NCBI RefSeq assembly: GCF_024679245.1
Contig: NC_090172.1
Coordinates: forward strand, 39,606,653 to 39,670,652
Direction: 5' to 3'
From: Pseudorasbora parva
Lineage: Eukaryota > Chordata > Actinopteri > Cypriniformes > Gobionidae
Length of the DNA stretch: 64,000 bases
The notes under the pieces were generated by a model that saw nothing but the letters and a program-made list of their open reading frames with translations, was not told the origin of the DNA and made no database searches. The translations under genes and the position numbers were made by a program. Shown piece by piece: positions 36,334-48,184 of this stretch. Within the stretch, counting starts at the first letter, position 1. The number at the start of each line of letters is the position of its first letter.

Positions 36334-37915
36334 GATTGCCTCTCTGATCCACTCGAGTCTGCTACACGTCTAACCACTGAACTAGAAAACCAGTCTGCCT
36401 CAGCAAATCTCACTTCCCTTTTGTGAAAACTGAGAAAAACAGAACTTTCAAGCAGAGAAAAGAAAAACACTGGTTGTCTAATAAATAAAAAAAGTCAACC
36501 CAAAATTGTCTACGTGAGCATGGAAGAAGCATCTGAATGCAGTTATATGGCGTTCTGCAGAAAGATTATGAAATTGCAATTCACATGATTCATGATTTTC
36601 TGAGAATTTGGTCAGGTCTATATTTGCTCCATGTTCTCATGTGTCTCCTGCCTGCTATTTCATTTTTATTGAATTGGAATCTCTTTTTTTTTTCAAATAC
36701 AATTGTTGAAATGCAAATTAATTTAATTTGAAATGTAACAACACATCATCAGTGGCAGTGTTTGGGGTAACACATTACAAGCAATGTAAGTTGTATTCAG
36801 ATTACTTTTTTTTAGCTACCGCATTACTTTTAAATTGACAAAATATCAATATGAGTCAATTTTTTTTAAATAAGTAATGAAAGCAACTTTTTTAGTTTAC
36901 TGACAGACAGCTCTCATGTCCTATTGTTGAGAGAAGTGCAGAGGCGTTGTGTGCACTGTGTAAACAGTTATTGTAGTTCTAGACTGAATACGAGCAGGCA
37001 TTTACTCATCTCACTTGTACAAAAACAGATTTAGTATTCCCCCAAAATAACTCAGAATATTACACAAACTTGCAATAAATAAATCTGTTAAATTACACAA
37101 ATATACTTTAATTAATTTCACTTTATTAATCAAAGTGCTGCTGACATTTGATGATCCAATTCAACCAAACCAATAAGCAAAAGTTACTTTTGTGTTTTTT
37201 TGTGTTTTTTGTTTGTTTGTTTGTTTGTTTGTTTGTTTGTTTGTTTGTTTGTTTGTTTGTTTGTTTGTTTGTTTGTTTGTACCGTACTAAAGTAAGTGTT
37301 TAACTTTTTCTCCCAAGTCCTATTCTTTTGTAATCCAGAATAGCAGCAGAGCTGAAATGCTTGTTTGAGCTGCGTTCTCTACTGTACAACTTGCATTCAG
37401 CTTCAGAATCAGGCTTATTCATTTCACTTTAGGTACAAAAGAGTCTTTACATTTTCCAAAACTAGAACTTTTGTATTATTAAAAAACAAACAAGCAAGCC
37501 CAGCCCAGCCCAGATGAGGAAAAAGTAACTGAAAAGTAATGTATATTACTTTAGTTAGTTAGCAGTTAACTTTTCAGGGAGTAGTGCAATATTGTAATGC
37601 ATTAGCCAACTTCTAAAAGCAACTCTTCCCAACACAGATCAGTGGTATAGTGATTGAAACAAAGTTTATATAGCCTACTGTAACTCTTAAGGACATTTCA
37701 GGGAAAATGACACCCAGGAGTGTATTTCCCATGACGTAACTTACTGCTGAACTACAGTACAATGCATCATTAAAGAAAGTATACATAAATATTACATAAA
37801 CAACTTTCACAAATGTTTAAAATATTATGGCATTTAAAAATGCTTATCATTAACAAACTATTGACATATAACAATTTGACAATTAAAAAAAATAAAATCT
37901 AAACTTCTAATGAGT
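36334..37915. repeat. Intergenic region with (GTTT)n microsatellite
   Basis: This stretch separates the two receptor genes. A (GTTT)n run of about 70 bases fills 37211-37280. The rest is AT-rich and non-coding. I see no promoter that I can support. Confidence 0.6.
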
Positions 37916-38998
37916 CTAGCAGTTACTCAGAGATCCACGAGTTCCCTCAGCACCACCATTAGGATCACCCAGGACCTGTAGTCCAGAATCTTGTAAGAAG
38001 CCTTCTTTCGTTTGGGGTGTTTGCGTTGTTAAGTCTTGAAACAGCTTTACTATCCCAGACCTTTGTAAATCTACATGGAAGTTTCTGGAAGCAAACACAT
38101 ACAGCACAGGATTCACTGAGCTACTGATAAAAGCCAGAGCTCCAGAAATGAAGACAGCACTGTTTGGGATATGAGACGGTTCATCTTGTCCTACTAGAAG
38201 ATCCACCATCCCTACGATATTGAGTATGTGGTGGGGTAACCAGCACAAAACGAAAGCCACGACCACTCCACCGACAAGGAAGATGGATTTCTTCTTGGTC
38301 TTAAAGCGTATCTTGCGGAGCTTTGTGGCAACTTGACAGTAGCAGATTGCAAGTGTGAAAAATGGAATGATGAAGCCAAGCAGAGTCTCCAAACAAATAC
38401 AAAAGACTTCAAAAGACACTGAGCTGTAGACCCGGTACAAGCAGTGTTCCATTCCATCATCATCAACATCTAGATGCTGAGTCAGGATGACATGAATCCC
38501 CAAAATGAATGACAGGATCCAGGTCACTACCAGTATTCTGGACATGGGTGTCCCATTATTCCAATACAGCATCTTCAAAGGGTACTTGACAGCCAGGAAG
38601 CGCTCCACACTCATGATGGTGATGATGAAGACGCTGCTGTACATGCAGGCATTGATGATGTACACCATGGCTTTGCAGGCGGCTTCTCCGAACACCCAGG
38701 AACGGGCTAGGGAGTAGATCCACAGCGGCAGGGTGATCAGCACCAGAAGGTCTGCGGCTGCTAGGTGGAGGATGAGCAGCACCGTGTGAGAGCGCTGTTT
38801 CACATACTTCAAAATAGTCCATGCCACCAGCAGGTTCCCAGGTGTACCCACCAGGAAACACACGCCCAGGATCACACAGGCTGCTGTGTTCCCTGCAGAT
38901 GACCAGTCTTCCAGAACTGTATCATTGTCACTGTGGAGAGAGGAGCTGTGCATATTTGTCTCTGGTTTCAGTGAATCAGAGTTCTGACTGAAATTCAC
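37916..38998 (-). CDS. ltb4r: Leukotriene B4 receptor-like GPCR, copy 2
   Basis: A single-exon 360-residue receptor in the same orientation as copy 1, 1.58 kb upstream on the gene strand. The N-terminus is about 20 residues longer (MNFSQNSDSLKPETNMHSSS) with N-glycosylation motifs at NFS and NDT. TM1 has GTPGNLLVAW, the DRY position reads SVERF, TM6 has VLCWLPHH and TM7 has SSSVNPVLYVFA. TM4 to the C-terminus differs strongly from copy 1, but about 96 codons spanning TM1 to TM3 are nearly identical at the DNA level. The role is as for copy 1, with a probably different ligand pocket or affinity because ECL2, TM5 and TM7 differ. A fragment of a third, related gene lies at 48185-48312. Confidence 0.8.
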   Translation of the reverse strand: MNFSQNSDSLKPETNMHSSSLHSDNDTVLEDWSSAGNTAACVILGVCFLVGTPGNLLVAWTILKYVKQRSHTVLLILHLAAADLLVLITLPLWIYSLARSWVFGEAACKAMVYIINACMYSSVFIITIMSVERFLAVKYPLKMLYWNNGTPMSRILVVTWILSFILGIHVILTQHLDVDDDGMEHCLYRVYSSVSFEVFCICLETLLGFIIPFFTLAICYCQVATKLRKIRFKTKKKSIFLVGGVVVAFVLCWLPHHILNIVGMVDLLVGQDEPSHIPNSAVFISGALAFISSSVNPVLYVFASRNFHVDLQRSGIVKLFQDLTTQTPQTKEGFLQDSGLQVLGDPNGGAEGTRGSLSNC

Positions 38999-39599
38999 TG
39001 CTTTTGATTTCCGTATGACTTAGCTTACAAAGCAACCGTCCAATGTGTAGTATTCATGTGACAGAAAAAGGAGGAGACTAATCAGAAGTCTACAGAGTAC
39101 TCATTTCTTTCTTATTGTGTTGTGGTGTACTTCCGTAATACAGAAGTTTAAACTATATGAAACTGAAATATAAAAAAACAGAATACATATTGTGTAAGAA
39201 CCAGCTAATGTAATACAAATTAAAACCAAAAGCAAAAAAAGGGGGATCCCATGGTGTGTTGTCACAAACGGTCAGTTAAATGAACTAGAAATCAGTTACA
39301 GTGGTGGAGTCATTATCATGCACCAGCACCACCCTCATGAGGTGACAGTAGTTTCTCTGTAAAAGCATTTACAGGAAAAAAGAAGTCAAGGCAGGGGCGT
39401 AGCCACCTTTTCAGGAGTGAGGGGGACAGAAATGTCATAATACCAATTATTTATTTTTTTGGACCGATATAATTTATTGCATCTCTTGCTTTTATAAAAT
39501 ACACTACTGAACAATAACCTCTAATATCTATAATATTTTTCTCCTATATTTTTTGCCAATTTTATGATTGGTTTACTACAAACACTTGTGCATTAAGTA

Positions 39600-40275
39600 A
39601 TATATATTCATTCTGATGTAAACCAGCTGTTCTCTATGTGAATATATAGTAAAGTGTAATTTATTCCTGAATTTATCATCATTACTCCAGTCTTCAGTGT
39701 CACATGATCCTTCACTGATCATTCTCATGAGGATCTGATGCTCAAGAAACATTTATGATTATTATCAGTTGTGCTGCTTGCTTGATGGTGATGCTTAATT
39801 TTTGTGGAAACCATCTAAACATTTGTGATAAAATAAAATAAAAAGAGAGAAATTAATACTTTTATTGATCAGACATGCATTAAATTGATCACAAGTGATA
39901 TTTGTAATATTATAAAAGATAATAATTTATTGAATAAATGCAAATAAAAGCTGTCCATTGAACTTTCTATTCATCAAAGAATCCTGAAAAATAAAATGAA
40001 TCTTGGTTTCCACAACATTTTAAGCAGCACAACTGTTTTCAACACAGATAATAATCATAAATGTTTCTTGATTATAAAATCAATGATTAGTAAAGGATCA
40101 TGTGACACTGAAGACTGGAGTAATGATGATAAATTCAGCTTTGATCACAGGAATAAATAACTATATATTCACATAGGAAAAAGGCTGTTTTAATTTTTAA
40201 TAATATTTCACAATATTACTGTTTAACTATTTTTGATTAAATAAATGCAGCCGTGGTGAGCAGAAGATAGCCTAC
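39600..40275. mobile_element. Two short repeats head to head, forming a long fold-back
   Basis: The left arm reads TATGTGAATATATAGT, CATCATTACTCCAGTCTTCA, GTGTCACATGATCCTT and AGTTGTGCTGCTT. The right arm reads the reverse complement of each in reverse order. The arms are about 200-250 bp. Both arms belong to the dispersed family seen at 10690. The element lies upstream of the second receptor gene. Confidence 0.65.
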
Positions 40276-40776
40276 TACACATTTTTAAAAAAAAGCTGCA
40301 TTATTCATATGATAGCATTTATTGTCAATAAATAGGCTACATTGAGATGGCTTGAAAAACACACATAAATAATATATTGTCGCAATCGTCTGATTGTCAT
40401 CGTCACGTTTCATCTCTCATAGGCATCACTGCTCCAGCGTGAACAGTATTACTTCTACGAATCCGCTTTTGGACTTTCTATGAGAGCGCCCTCCTCATAT
40501 TTAGATGAGAATAAAATGGCAGGTCATGCAGATAATTTTTTGTCTCTGAATATAAATCTTGATGTATTCACATTGGTTTCTATGTAAATACATTTGACCG
40601 TGACGCGTGATGCGCGCTATCAACCGAGATTAGAGAAAGCTGTCTTTAGCGTCCCTGTTAACTTGCCCGCCGCCGCGCATGGTAACTCCGGTGTGAATCC
40701 CGCTCGGAGCGGGTCTACTAGGATTGGTGAGACCATAAAAGTGCGGGGGACTAAAATACATTTTATTACAAGTGTA

Positions 40777-40797
40777 CCCCCCCCCCCCCCCCCCCCC
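40777..40797. repeat. Poly-C run
   Basis: Twenty-one consecutive C residues flanked by GTA and ATA; such a run is prone to length error in sequencing. Confidence 0.9.
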
Positions 40798-41031
40798 ATA
40801 TATGCTTTCAGATCTGTCTTAGTTATATTTTTAATTAAGTCATGTAATGTGTTACAAACCCGATTCCAAAAAAAGGTGGAACACAAATTGTGAATAAAAA
40901 CAGAAAGCAATGATGTGGAAGTTTCAAATTTCAATATTTAATTCTGAATACAACATAGATGACATCAAAAGTTTAAACATAGAAAGCGTATACAAAGCCA
41001 TGTTTACCACAGTGTGATATCCCCTCCTTTT

Positions 41032-41301
41032 TTATAACAGTCTGCAAATGTCTGGAACTGAGGAGAAAAGTTGCTCAAGTTTAGGAATAGGAATGTTGTC
41101 CCATTCGTGTCTAATACAGGCTTCAAGTTGCTCAACTGTCTTAGGTCTTCTTTGTCGCATCTTCCTCTTTATGATGGGCCAAATGTTTTCTATGGGTGAA
41201 AGATCTGGACTGCAGGATGGCCATTTCAGTGACCAGATCTTTCTTCTACGCAGCCATATTGTTGTAATTGATGCAGTATGTGGTCTGGCATTGTCAAGTT
41301 G
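41032..41301 (-). pseudogene. Transposase C-terminal fragment (DD34E type)
   Basis: On the - strand the frame opens at QLDNARPHTASITTIWLRRR, continues KWPSCSPDLSPIENIWPIIK, and ends SVPDICRLL with TAA at 41032-41034. DNARPH carries the second catalytic Asp and SPIENIW the Glu. A stop lies just upstream in frame and the N-terminal two thirds are missing, replaced by inserted DNA. It is a remnant of the outer element. Confidence 0.75.
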
Positions 41302-42350
41302 GAAAATGCATGGTCATCCCTGAAAGAGACAACGTCTGGATGGGAGGATATGTTGTTCTAGAACTTGGATATACCATTCAACATTGATGTTGCCTTTCCA
41401 GATGTGTAAGCTGCCCATGACACACATACTCATGTAACCCCATACCCTTATATACAATACACACAACCCACTTTCACTTGGCCCAAATACAGCAATGAAT
41501 TACGGTACATGACTGGAGCAGGCCTGGTTGCCAGAACTCTTGCCACATATGGCCCATGGCAAAGCCATATCTCAGCCAAATGTATGATTATAGCTGGCCC
41601 TTTTCTGGTCCTTTTTAGGACCGTACAATTGTTTCCACATATCAGCCTCAACAAAACCTTGATCTAGCCAGTTCATACACTTTTGGCCCAGATGAAAAAT
41701 GCCTTCAGATAAAATGTTTTCAGATAAAAATATTTATTGTTTCACATTTAAACAACATAATTAACAAAAAACAATGCATGAATGTAAATTCCATCTTTCA
41801 CAGCTCTTCGACATCTGATTCAGTTCATGAACAATTGACACTTTGCACATGACAACTCTTGCCTTTGCACAATGCCCTTCATTGTGAATTGCCCCTATCT
41901 TTGTACATCCAAGTCTTTTCCATACTGTGGCTTTGCAGGTCTTTTGTTCTTCAAACTAAAACAAACAAAAGAGAACATTAAAAATTGTAAAATTATTTAT
42001 ATATATTATTAATAATAAAGAACACCCACTGGACAGCGGCAGATACAGTTTGTAGTGAAGAGCAGACCCATATAGATTTAAGTCTAAATATGCAGCAGTA
42101 CAGTCATATCTAGTATTTTAGACAGCACACTGAGTTTTGTACAAGGGATGAAGCTTAAATATGATAGATATGAAAATATGAATATATGACATTATTTCGT
42201 ATCAATGTCAGTTTACTATCACAAAACAAAAAAATACATCTTCCAGGTAACCACATACAGGTCCTTCTAAAAAAAATAGCATATGTGATAAAAGTTCATT
42301 ATTTTCCATAATGTAATGATAAAAATTAATCTTTCATATATTTTAGATTC

Positions 42351-44927
42351 CTCCCCTCCTTGAACTGTCACCTTATCGTGGTGGAGGGGTTTGAGTACCC
42401 GAATGATCCTAGGAGCTATGTTGTCCGGAGCTTTATGCCCCTGGTAGGGCCTCCCAAGGCAAACAGGTCCTTGGTGACGGGCCAGACTAAGAGCAGTTCA
42501 CAAGCCCATTATGAAGAAATTAAAAACAAGGGCCGAGACGTCGCCCGGCATGGCGCAGCCGGGGCCCCACCCTGGAGCCAGGCCCGGGGTTGGGGCTCGT
42601 ATGCGAGCGCCTGGTGGCCGGGCCTTCCCCCATGGGGCCCGGCCGGGCTCAGCCCGAAAGAGCAACGTGGGGCCGCCCTCCTGTGGGCTCACCACCTGCA
42701 GGAGGGATCATAAGGGGCCGGTGCATAGTGGATCGGTGAGTTAGATCCGATGGCGGGGGAGGAAGCTGGACAGACTCGGCAGACCCAAACGTACTGTGAG
42801 GGTCTGTTGGGAACGTTTGGCTGAACCCCCTGTCAGAGAGATCTTCAACTCCCACCTCCGGCAGAGCTTCGAACAGATCCCGAGGGAGTCTGGAGATATT
42901 GAGTCCGAATGGACCATGTTCTCCACCTCCATTGTTGACGCGGCCGCTCGGAGCTGTGGCCGTAAGGTCTCCGGTGCCTGTCGAGGCGGTAATCCCCGAA
43001 CCCGGTGGTGGACACCGGAAGTAAGGAATGCCGTCAAGCTGAAGAAGGAGTCCTATCAGGCCTGGCTGGCTTGTGGGGCTCCTGAGGCAGCGGACAGGTA
43101 CCGGCAGGCCAAGCGGACGGCAGCCCGGGCGGTTGTGGAGGCAAAAACTCGGGCCTGGGAGGAGTTCGGTGAGGCCATGAAGAAAGACTATCGGTTGGCC
43201 TCGAAGAGATTCTGGCAAACCGTTCGATGCCTCAGGAGGGGGAAGCAGTGCCCTACCAACACTGTCTACAGTGGAGATGGGCAGCTGCTGGCCTCAACTG
43301 GGGATATTGTTGAACGGTGGAAGGAATACTTCGAGGATCTCCTCAATCCCACCGACACGTCTTCCATTGAGAAAGCAGAGGCTGAGGGCTCGGAGGGGGA
43401 CTCGTCCATCACCCGGGCTGAAGTCATCGAGGTAGTTAATAAGCTCCTCGGTGGCAAGGCGCCAGGGGTGGATGAGATTCGCCCTGAATACCTTAAGTCA
43501 CTGGATGTTGTGGGGCTGTCTTGGCTGACGTGCCTCTGCAGCATCACGTGGCGGTTGGGGACAGTGCCTATGGACTGGCAGACCGGGGTGGTGGTCCCTC
43601 TTTTCAAGAAGGGGGACCGGAGAGTGTGTTCCAACTACAGGGGGATCACACTCCTCAGCCTCCCTGGGAAAGTCTATGCCAGGGTACTGGAGAGGAGAAT
43701 TCGGCCGATAGTGGAACCTCGGATTCAGGAGGAGCAGTGTGGTTTTTGTCCCGGGCGTGGAACGCTGGACCAGCTCTATATCCTTCACAGGGTGCTGGAG
43801 GGTTCATGGGAGTTTGCCCAACCGGTCCACATGTGCTTTGTGGATTTGGAGAAGGCATTCGACTGTGTTCCCCGTGGCACCCTGTGGGGGGTGCTCTGGG
43901 AGTATGGGGTCCGGGGCCCCTTGCTTAGGGCAGTACGGTCCCTTTACAACCAGAGCAGGAGCTTGGTTCGCATTGCCGGCAGTAGGTCAAATTTGTTCCC
44001 GGTGCATGTTGGTCTCCGGCAGGCATAATTTTTATGGACAGAATTTCTAGACGCAGCCAAGGGCCGGAGAGTGTCCGGTTTGGGGACCACACGTTTTCAT
44101 CGCTGCTCTTTGCAGATGATGTTGTCGTGTTGGCAACCTCAGACCGGGACCTTCAACATGCACTGGGACGGTTTGCAGCCGAGTGTGAAGCGGCTGGAAT
44201 GAGAATCAGCACCTCCAAGTCCGAGGCCATGGTTCTCAGTCGGAAAAGGGTAGCTTGCTCATTTCAGGTTGGTGGAGAGTTCTTGCCTCAAGTGGAGGAG
44301 TTTAAGTATCTTGGGGTCTTGTTCACGAGTGAGGGAAGGATGGAACGGGAGATTGACAGACGGATCGGTGCATCATCTGCAGTAATGCGGGCGATGTACC
44401 GGTCTGTTGTGGTGAAGAAGGAGCTGAGCCGTAAGGCAAAGCTCTCGATTTACCGGTCAATCTACGTTCCTACTCTCACCTATGGTCATGAGCTGTGGGT
44501 CATGACCGAAAGGACAAGATCCCGGATACAGGCGGCTGAAATGAGCTTTCTCCGCAGGGTGGCTGGGCGCTCCCTTAGAGATAGGGTGAGAAGCTCGGTC
44601 ACTCGGGAGGAGCTCAGAGTAGAACCGTTGCTCCTTCACATCGAGAGGAGCCAGCTGAGGTGGCTCGGGCATCTATTTCGGATGCCTCCTGGACGCCTTC
44701 CCAGGGAGGTGTTCCGGGCACATCCCACCGGGAGGAGGCCCCGGGGAAGACCCAGGACACGCTGGAGGGATTATGTCTCCAGGCTGGCCTGGGAACGCCT
44801 CGGGGTACCCCCGGAGGAGCTGGAGGAAGTGGCCAGAGAGAAGGAAGTCTGGGCGTCTCTGCTTAGACTGTTGCCCCCGCGACCCGGCCCCGGATAAGCG
44901 GAAGATGATGGATGGATGGATGGATGG
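42351..44927 (+). mobile_element. RTE-X/Expander-like LINE inserted in the Tc1 element
   Basis: It begins CTCCCCTCCTTGAACTGTCA, next to a GTGGTGGAGGGGTTTG motif typical of the 5' end of a common teleost LINE, and ends in a (TGGA)n tail. The 13-bp word ATATTTTAGATTC flanks it at 42338-42350 and 44928-44940, a target-site duplication of Tc1 sequence. It is GC-rich, unlike its surroundings. The clade name is from memory. Confidence 0.85.
42796..44897 (+). pseudogene. LINE reverse transcriptase, internally deleted
   Basis: The first frame (to 44028) starts in the linker before RT and contains GGKAPGVDEIRPEYLKSL, FKKGDRRVCSNYRGITLLSL, EEQCGFCPGRGTLDQLYILH and DLEKAFDCVPRGTLW. It breaks at VGLRQ, just where the conserved G-C-P-L-S-P segment should follow. 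The second frame (44034-44897) resumes at FMDRISRRSQ and has the catalytic LLFADDVVVLA, then EFKYLGVLFTSEGRMEREID and an Arg-rich C-terminus. A short deletion at about 44025 therefore splits the RT. The 5' endonuclease domain is also absent: the 5' leader runs almost straight into the linker, an internal deletion near 42735. This copy is dead. Confidence 0.85.
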
Positions 44928-45118
44928 ATATTTTAGATTCATTGCACTCCAACTGAAATATTTCAGGTCTTTTATTGTTTTAATACTGATGATTTTGGCA
45001 TACAGCTCATGAAAACCCCAAATTCTCAAAAAATTTGCAAATTTCATCCGACCAATAAAATAAAAGTGTTTTTAATACAAAAAAGTCAACCTTCAAATAA
45101 TTATGTTCAGTTATGCAC

Positions 45119-46093
45119 TCAATACTTGGTCAGGAATCCTTTTGCAGAAATGACTGCTTCAATGCAGCGTGGCATGGAGGCGATCAGCCTGTGGCACTGC
45201 TGAGGTGTTATGGAGGCCCAGGATGCTTCGATAGCGGCCTTATGCTCATCCAGAGTGTTGGGTACTGCGTCTCTCATCTTTCTCTTCACAATATCCCACA
45301 GATTCTCTATGGGGTTCAGGTCAGGAGAGTTGGCAGGCCAATTGAGCACAGTAATACCATGGTCAGTAAACCATTTACCAGTGGTTTTGGCACTGTGAGC
45401 AGGTGCCAGGTCGTGCTGAAAAACGAAATCTTCATCTCCATAAAGCTTTTCAGCAGATGGAAGCATGAAGTGCTCCAAAATCTCCTGATAGCTAGCTGCA
45501 TTGACCCTGCACTTGATAAAACACAGTGGACGAACACCAGCAGCTGACATGGCACCCCAGACCATCACTGACTATGGGTACTTCACACTGGACTTCAGGC
45601 ATTTTGGCATTTCCTTCTCCCCAGTCTTTCTCCAGACTCTGGCACCTTGATTTCCGAATGACATGCACAATTTGCTTTCATCTGAAAAAAGTTATTTGGA
45701 CCACTGAGCAACAGTCCAGTGCTGCTTCTCTGTAGCCTAAAAGTGGCTTGACCTGGGGCATGCGGCACCTGTAGCCCATTTCCTGCACACGCCTGTGCAT
45801 GGTGGCTCTGGATGTTTCTACTCCAGACTCAGTCCACTGCTTCCGCAGGTCCCCCAAGGTCTGGAATCGGTCCTTCTCCACAATCTTCCTCAGGGTCCGG
45901 TCACCTCTTCTCGTTGTGCAGCGTTTTTGCCACACTTTTTCCTTCCCACAGACATTTTTCCACTGAGGTGCCTTGATACAGCACTCTGGGAACAGCCTAT
46001 TCGTTCAGAAATTTCTTTCTGTGTCTTACCCTCTCGCTTCAGGGTGTCAATGATGGCCTTCTGGACAGCAGTCAGGTTGGCAGTCTTACCCAT
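45119..46093 (-). pseudogene. Tc1-like transposase pseudogene (third-level element)
   Basis: It begins MGKTANLTAVQKAIIDTLKR at 46093 and keeps SERIGCSQSAVSRHL intact. It then loses frame at KKCGKN (one A missing from an A run) and again at GYREAALDCC, the same two defects as the copy at 29074. The downstream catalytic part is open: FQHDLAPAHSAKTT and [12 protein letters not shown], ending ISAKGFLTKY. The gene is inactive. Confidence 0.85.
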
Positions 46094-46635
46094 GATTGCG
46101 GTTTTGAGTAATGAACCAGGCTGGGAGTTTTTAAAAGCCTCAGGAATCTTTTGCAGGTGTTTAGAGTTAATTAGTTGATTCAGATGATTAGGTTAATGGC
46201 TTGTTTAGAGAACCTTTTCATGATATGCTAATTTTTTTAGATTTTTGAGAATTTTGGGTTTTCATGAGCTGTATGCCAAAATCATCAGTTTAAAACAATA
46301 AAAGACCTGAAATATTTCAGTTGGAGTGCAATGAATCTAAAAAATATGAAAGTTTATTTTTTTATCATTACATTATGGAAAATAATGAACTTTTATCACA
46401 TATGCTAATTGTTTTAGAAGGACCTGTACAGTATTAAGAATCAAGGGTTGGGTCATATATCTGTTTTTGTCTTGTGGACTTTATAAACATATTTTATGTT
46501 AAATATCTTATTCAGCACAGTACTAAATAAAAAATGAACATGCATTTTGTATGATCTCTCTTATTCTATTAAAATAATTAACATTTTCACAGATTCTGCA
46601 ATTGGTTCACATACTTTTTCTTGCAACTGTACATA

Positions 46636-46640
<5 letters not shown>

Positions 46641-46726
<86 letters not shown>
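46641..46726. repeat. (GT)n microsatellite
   Basis: A perfect GT run of about 86 bases within the second-level insertion. Confidence 0.95.
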
Positions 46727-46729
<3 letters not shown>

Positions 46730-47739
46730 GTGTAATGTGGTAGACTGTCATAGTACGTAATATTGCACTTTTGTTTGTTTGCTTACTTCTCTTTTATTTT
46801 AAATCTGGACAAAAATGTTTGGTGAATGATTAAATGTAGCCTAAATGTAATGTAAATTGAAAGTTTATGGTGTTTTATTTTTCTAGCAAGAAATTACAAA
46901 TGTGGTAATTAAATATTTGTTTAGTTCTCACCAAAGTTTGCTCTATTTTGCTGTAGATCATTAAACTGTTACACTGCCTTAGAAGTCTGTCCGAAATTAG
47001 TTTTGTGAGGTGCCTTAGTGCACAAAACATTAGTGCAACAACAAGTCATTGTCTGATACGGCAGCGAGGCAACGAGTCAGCTGGCTAGGTTTTCGGATGC
47101 AGCCACTGTGGACTTTACAGTGCACTGCCACTCTGAGAGGCTCTTTTTATACCCAATCCCTAAATGTTGCCAATTGACCTAATAAGTTGCAAATTGGTCC
47201 TCCAGCTGTTCATTATAATGTACATTTAACTTTTCTGGCCTCTTATTTCTACCTGTTTTTTGGAATGTGTAGCTCTCATTAAATCCAAAATTAGCCAATA
47301 TTTGGCATGACATTTCAAAATGTCTCACTTTCAACATTTGATATGTTATCTATATTCTATTGTGAATAAAATATAAGTTTATGAGATTTGTAAATAATTG
47401 CATTACTTTTTTATTCACAATTTGTACAGTGTCCCAACTTTTTTAAACCAGGTTTCAAATGTCAAAACTAGTATCATCTAATTTTCAAAGTTCTCTTGTT
47501 TATTTTAATATAATTAAAATATTAAAAATACTAATATTAAATGATTCATTGCACACTAAAATTCTATTAACTTTACATTCTGGCCGTGAGAGTAGGTTGC
47601 AACAACAGCACACTTTGCATTTGACTACAATTTACACCGTTTAGGGAAAAATAATAGATTTCTAAACAACCTCAATTCATAACATTTACTCAAAGTTTGA
47701 GGGTCATACTTTATGTTTTTTCATTCTATATGTTGAAAG

Positions 47740-48060
47740 TGGTAGCCGTGGCCTAATGGTTAGTTGGAGACTTGTAACCCAAAGGTCATGGTTTCGATTC
47801 TCAATACTGGCAGGAAATGACTGAGGTGCCCTTGAGCAAAGCACCGACCCCGTCGCTCCCCAGGGACTGCAGCAAAAAATAAAAATAAAAGGCTGCCCAC
47901 TTCTCTAGGGTGTGTGTGTGTGCATGTCCACAGTTTGCAGTGTCGGTGTGTTCACTACTCACTACTCCTTATGTGTGTGCACTAACTATAGGGTGGGTTA
48001 AATGCAGAGGTCAAATTGGGTATGGGTTACCATTCTTGGCCTTCACATGTCAGAATTTTT
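47740..48060 (+). repeat. tRNA-derived SINE (HE1-like)
   Basis: The head GTAGCCGTGGCCTAATGGTT resembles a tRNA A box and GGTTTCGATTC (47790-47800) a B box, the internal RNA polymerase III promoter. The body contains GAGGTGCCCTTGAGCAAAGC, and the tail GGGTTAAATGCAGAGGTCAA is the kind of 3' domain found in fish HE1/V-type SINEs. Family assignment is from memory. Confidence 0.7.
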
Positions 48061-48184
48061 TTTGAATTGCTATCATGCACATATGGGATGGTTTGGTAAT
48101 AATTAAATAATAATATTTTTTTTCATGTACAGTTTTTGTTTTGCTAAAATTTGTTTTCCAATACCAAATGTTGTACATTTCCAT

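Larger units (their letters stand above)
42258..46426 (-). mobile_element. Third-level Tc1-like element, interrupted by a LINE
   Basis: The ends CAGGTCCTTCTAAAAAAAAT and inverted GTTTTAGAAGGACCTG are flanked by TA on both sides. Subtracting the LINE and its duplicated target leaves about 1.58 kb, the size of the same-family copy at 28746-30309. The transposase reads on the - strand. Confidence 0.85.
41449..47095. mobile_element. Second-level insertion inside the outer transposon
   Basis: Outer-element sequence breaks after CCCATACC at about 41448 and resumes at about 47095. The intervening flanks (41449-42255 and 46429-47094) are unrelated to it and include GGCCCATGGCAAAGCCATAT, an inverted-repeat-like word. 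No coding frame was recognised in those flanks. The family is unknown and the borders are approximate; it carries the third-level Tc1 element. Confidence 0.5.
40855..47458 (-). mobile_element. Outer IS630/Tc1-like transposon, split by nested insertions
   Basis: The left end ACAAACCCGATTCCAAAAAA and the right end TTTTTTAAACCAGGTTT are inverted relatives; ACAAATTGTGAATAAAAA near the left pairs with TTTTTATTCACAATTTGTAC on the right. Element sequence runs 40855 to about 41448 and resumes at about 47095-47458. A transposase C-terminus is visible at 41032-41301. Everything between is later insertion. Confidence 0.7.

Noticed and set aside
43266..44672. Several long - strand frames in the LINE
   Set aside because: They are antisense shadows of GC-rich reverse transcriptase coding sequence.
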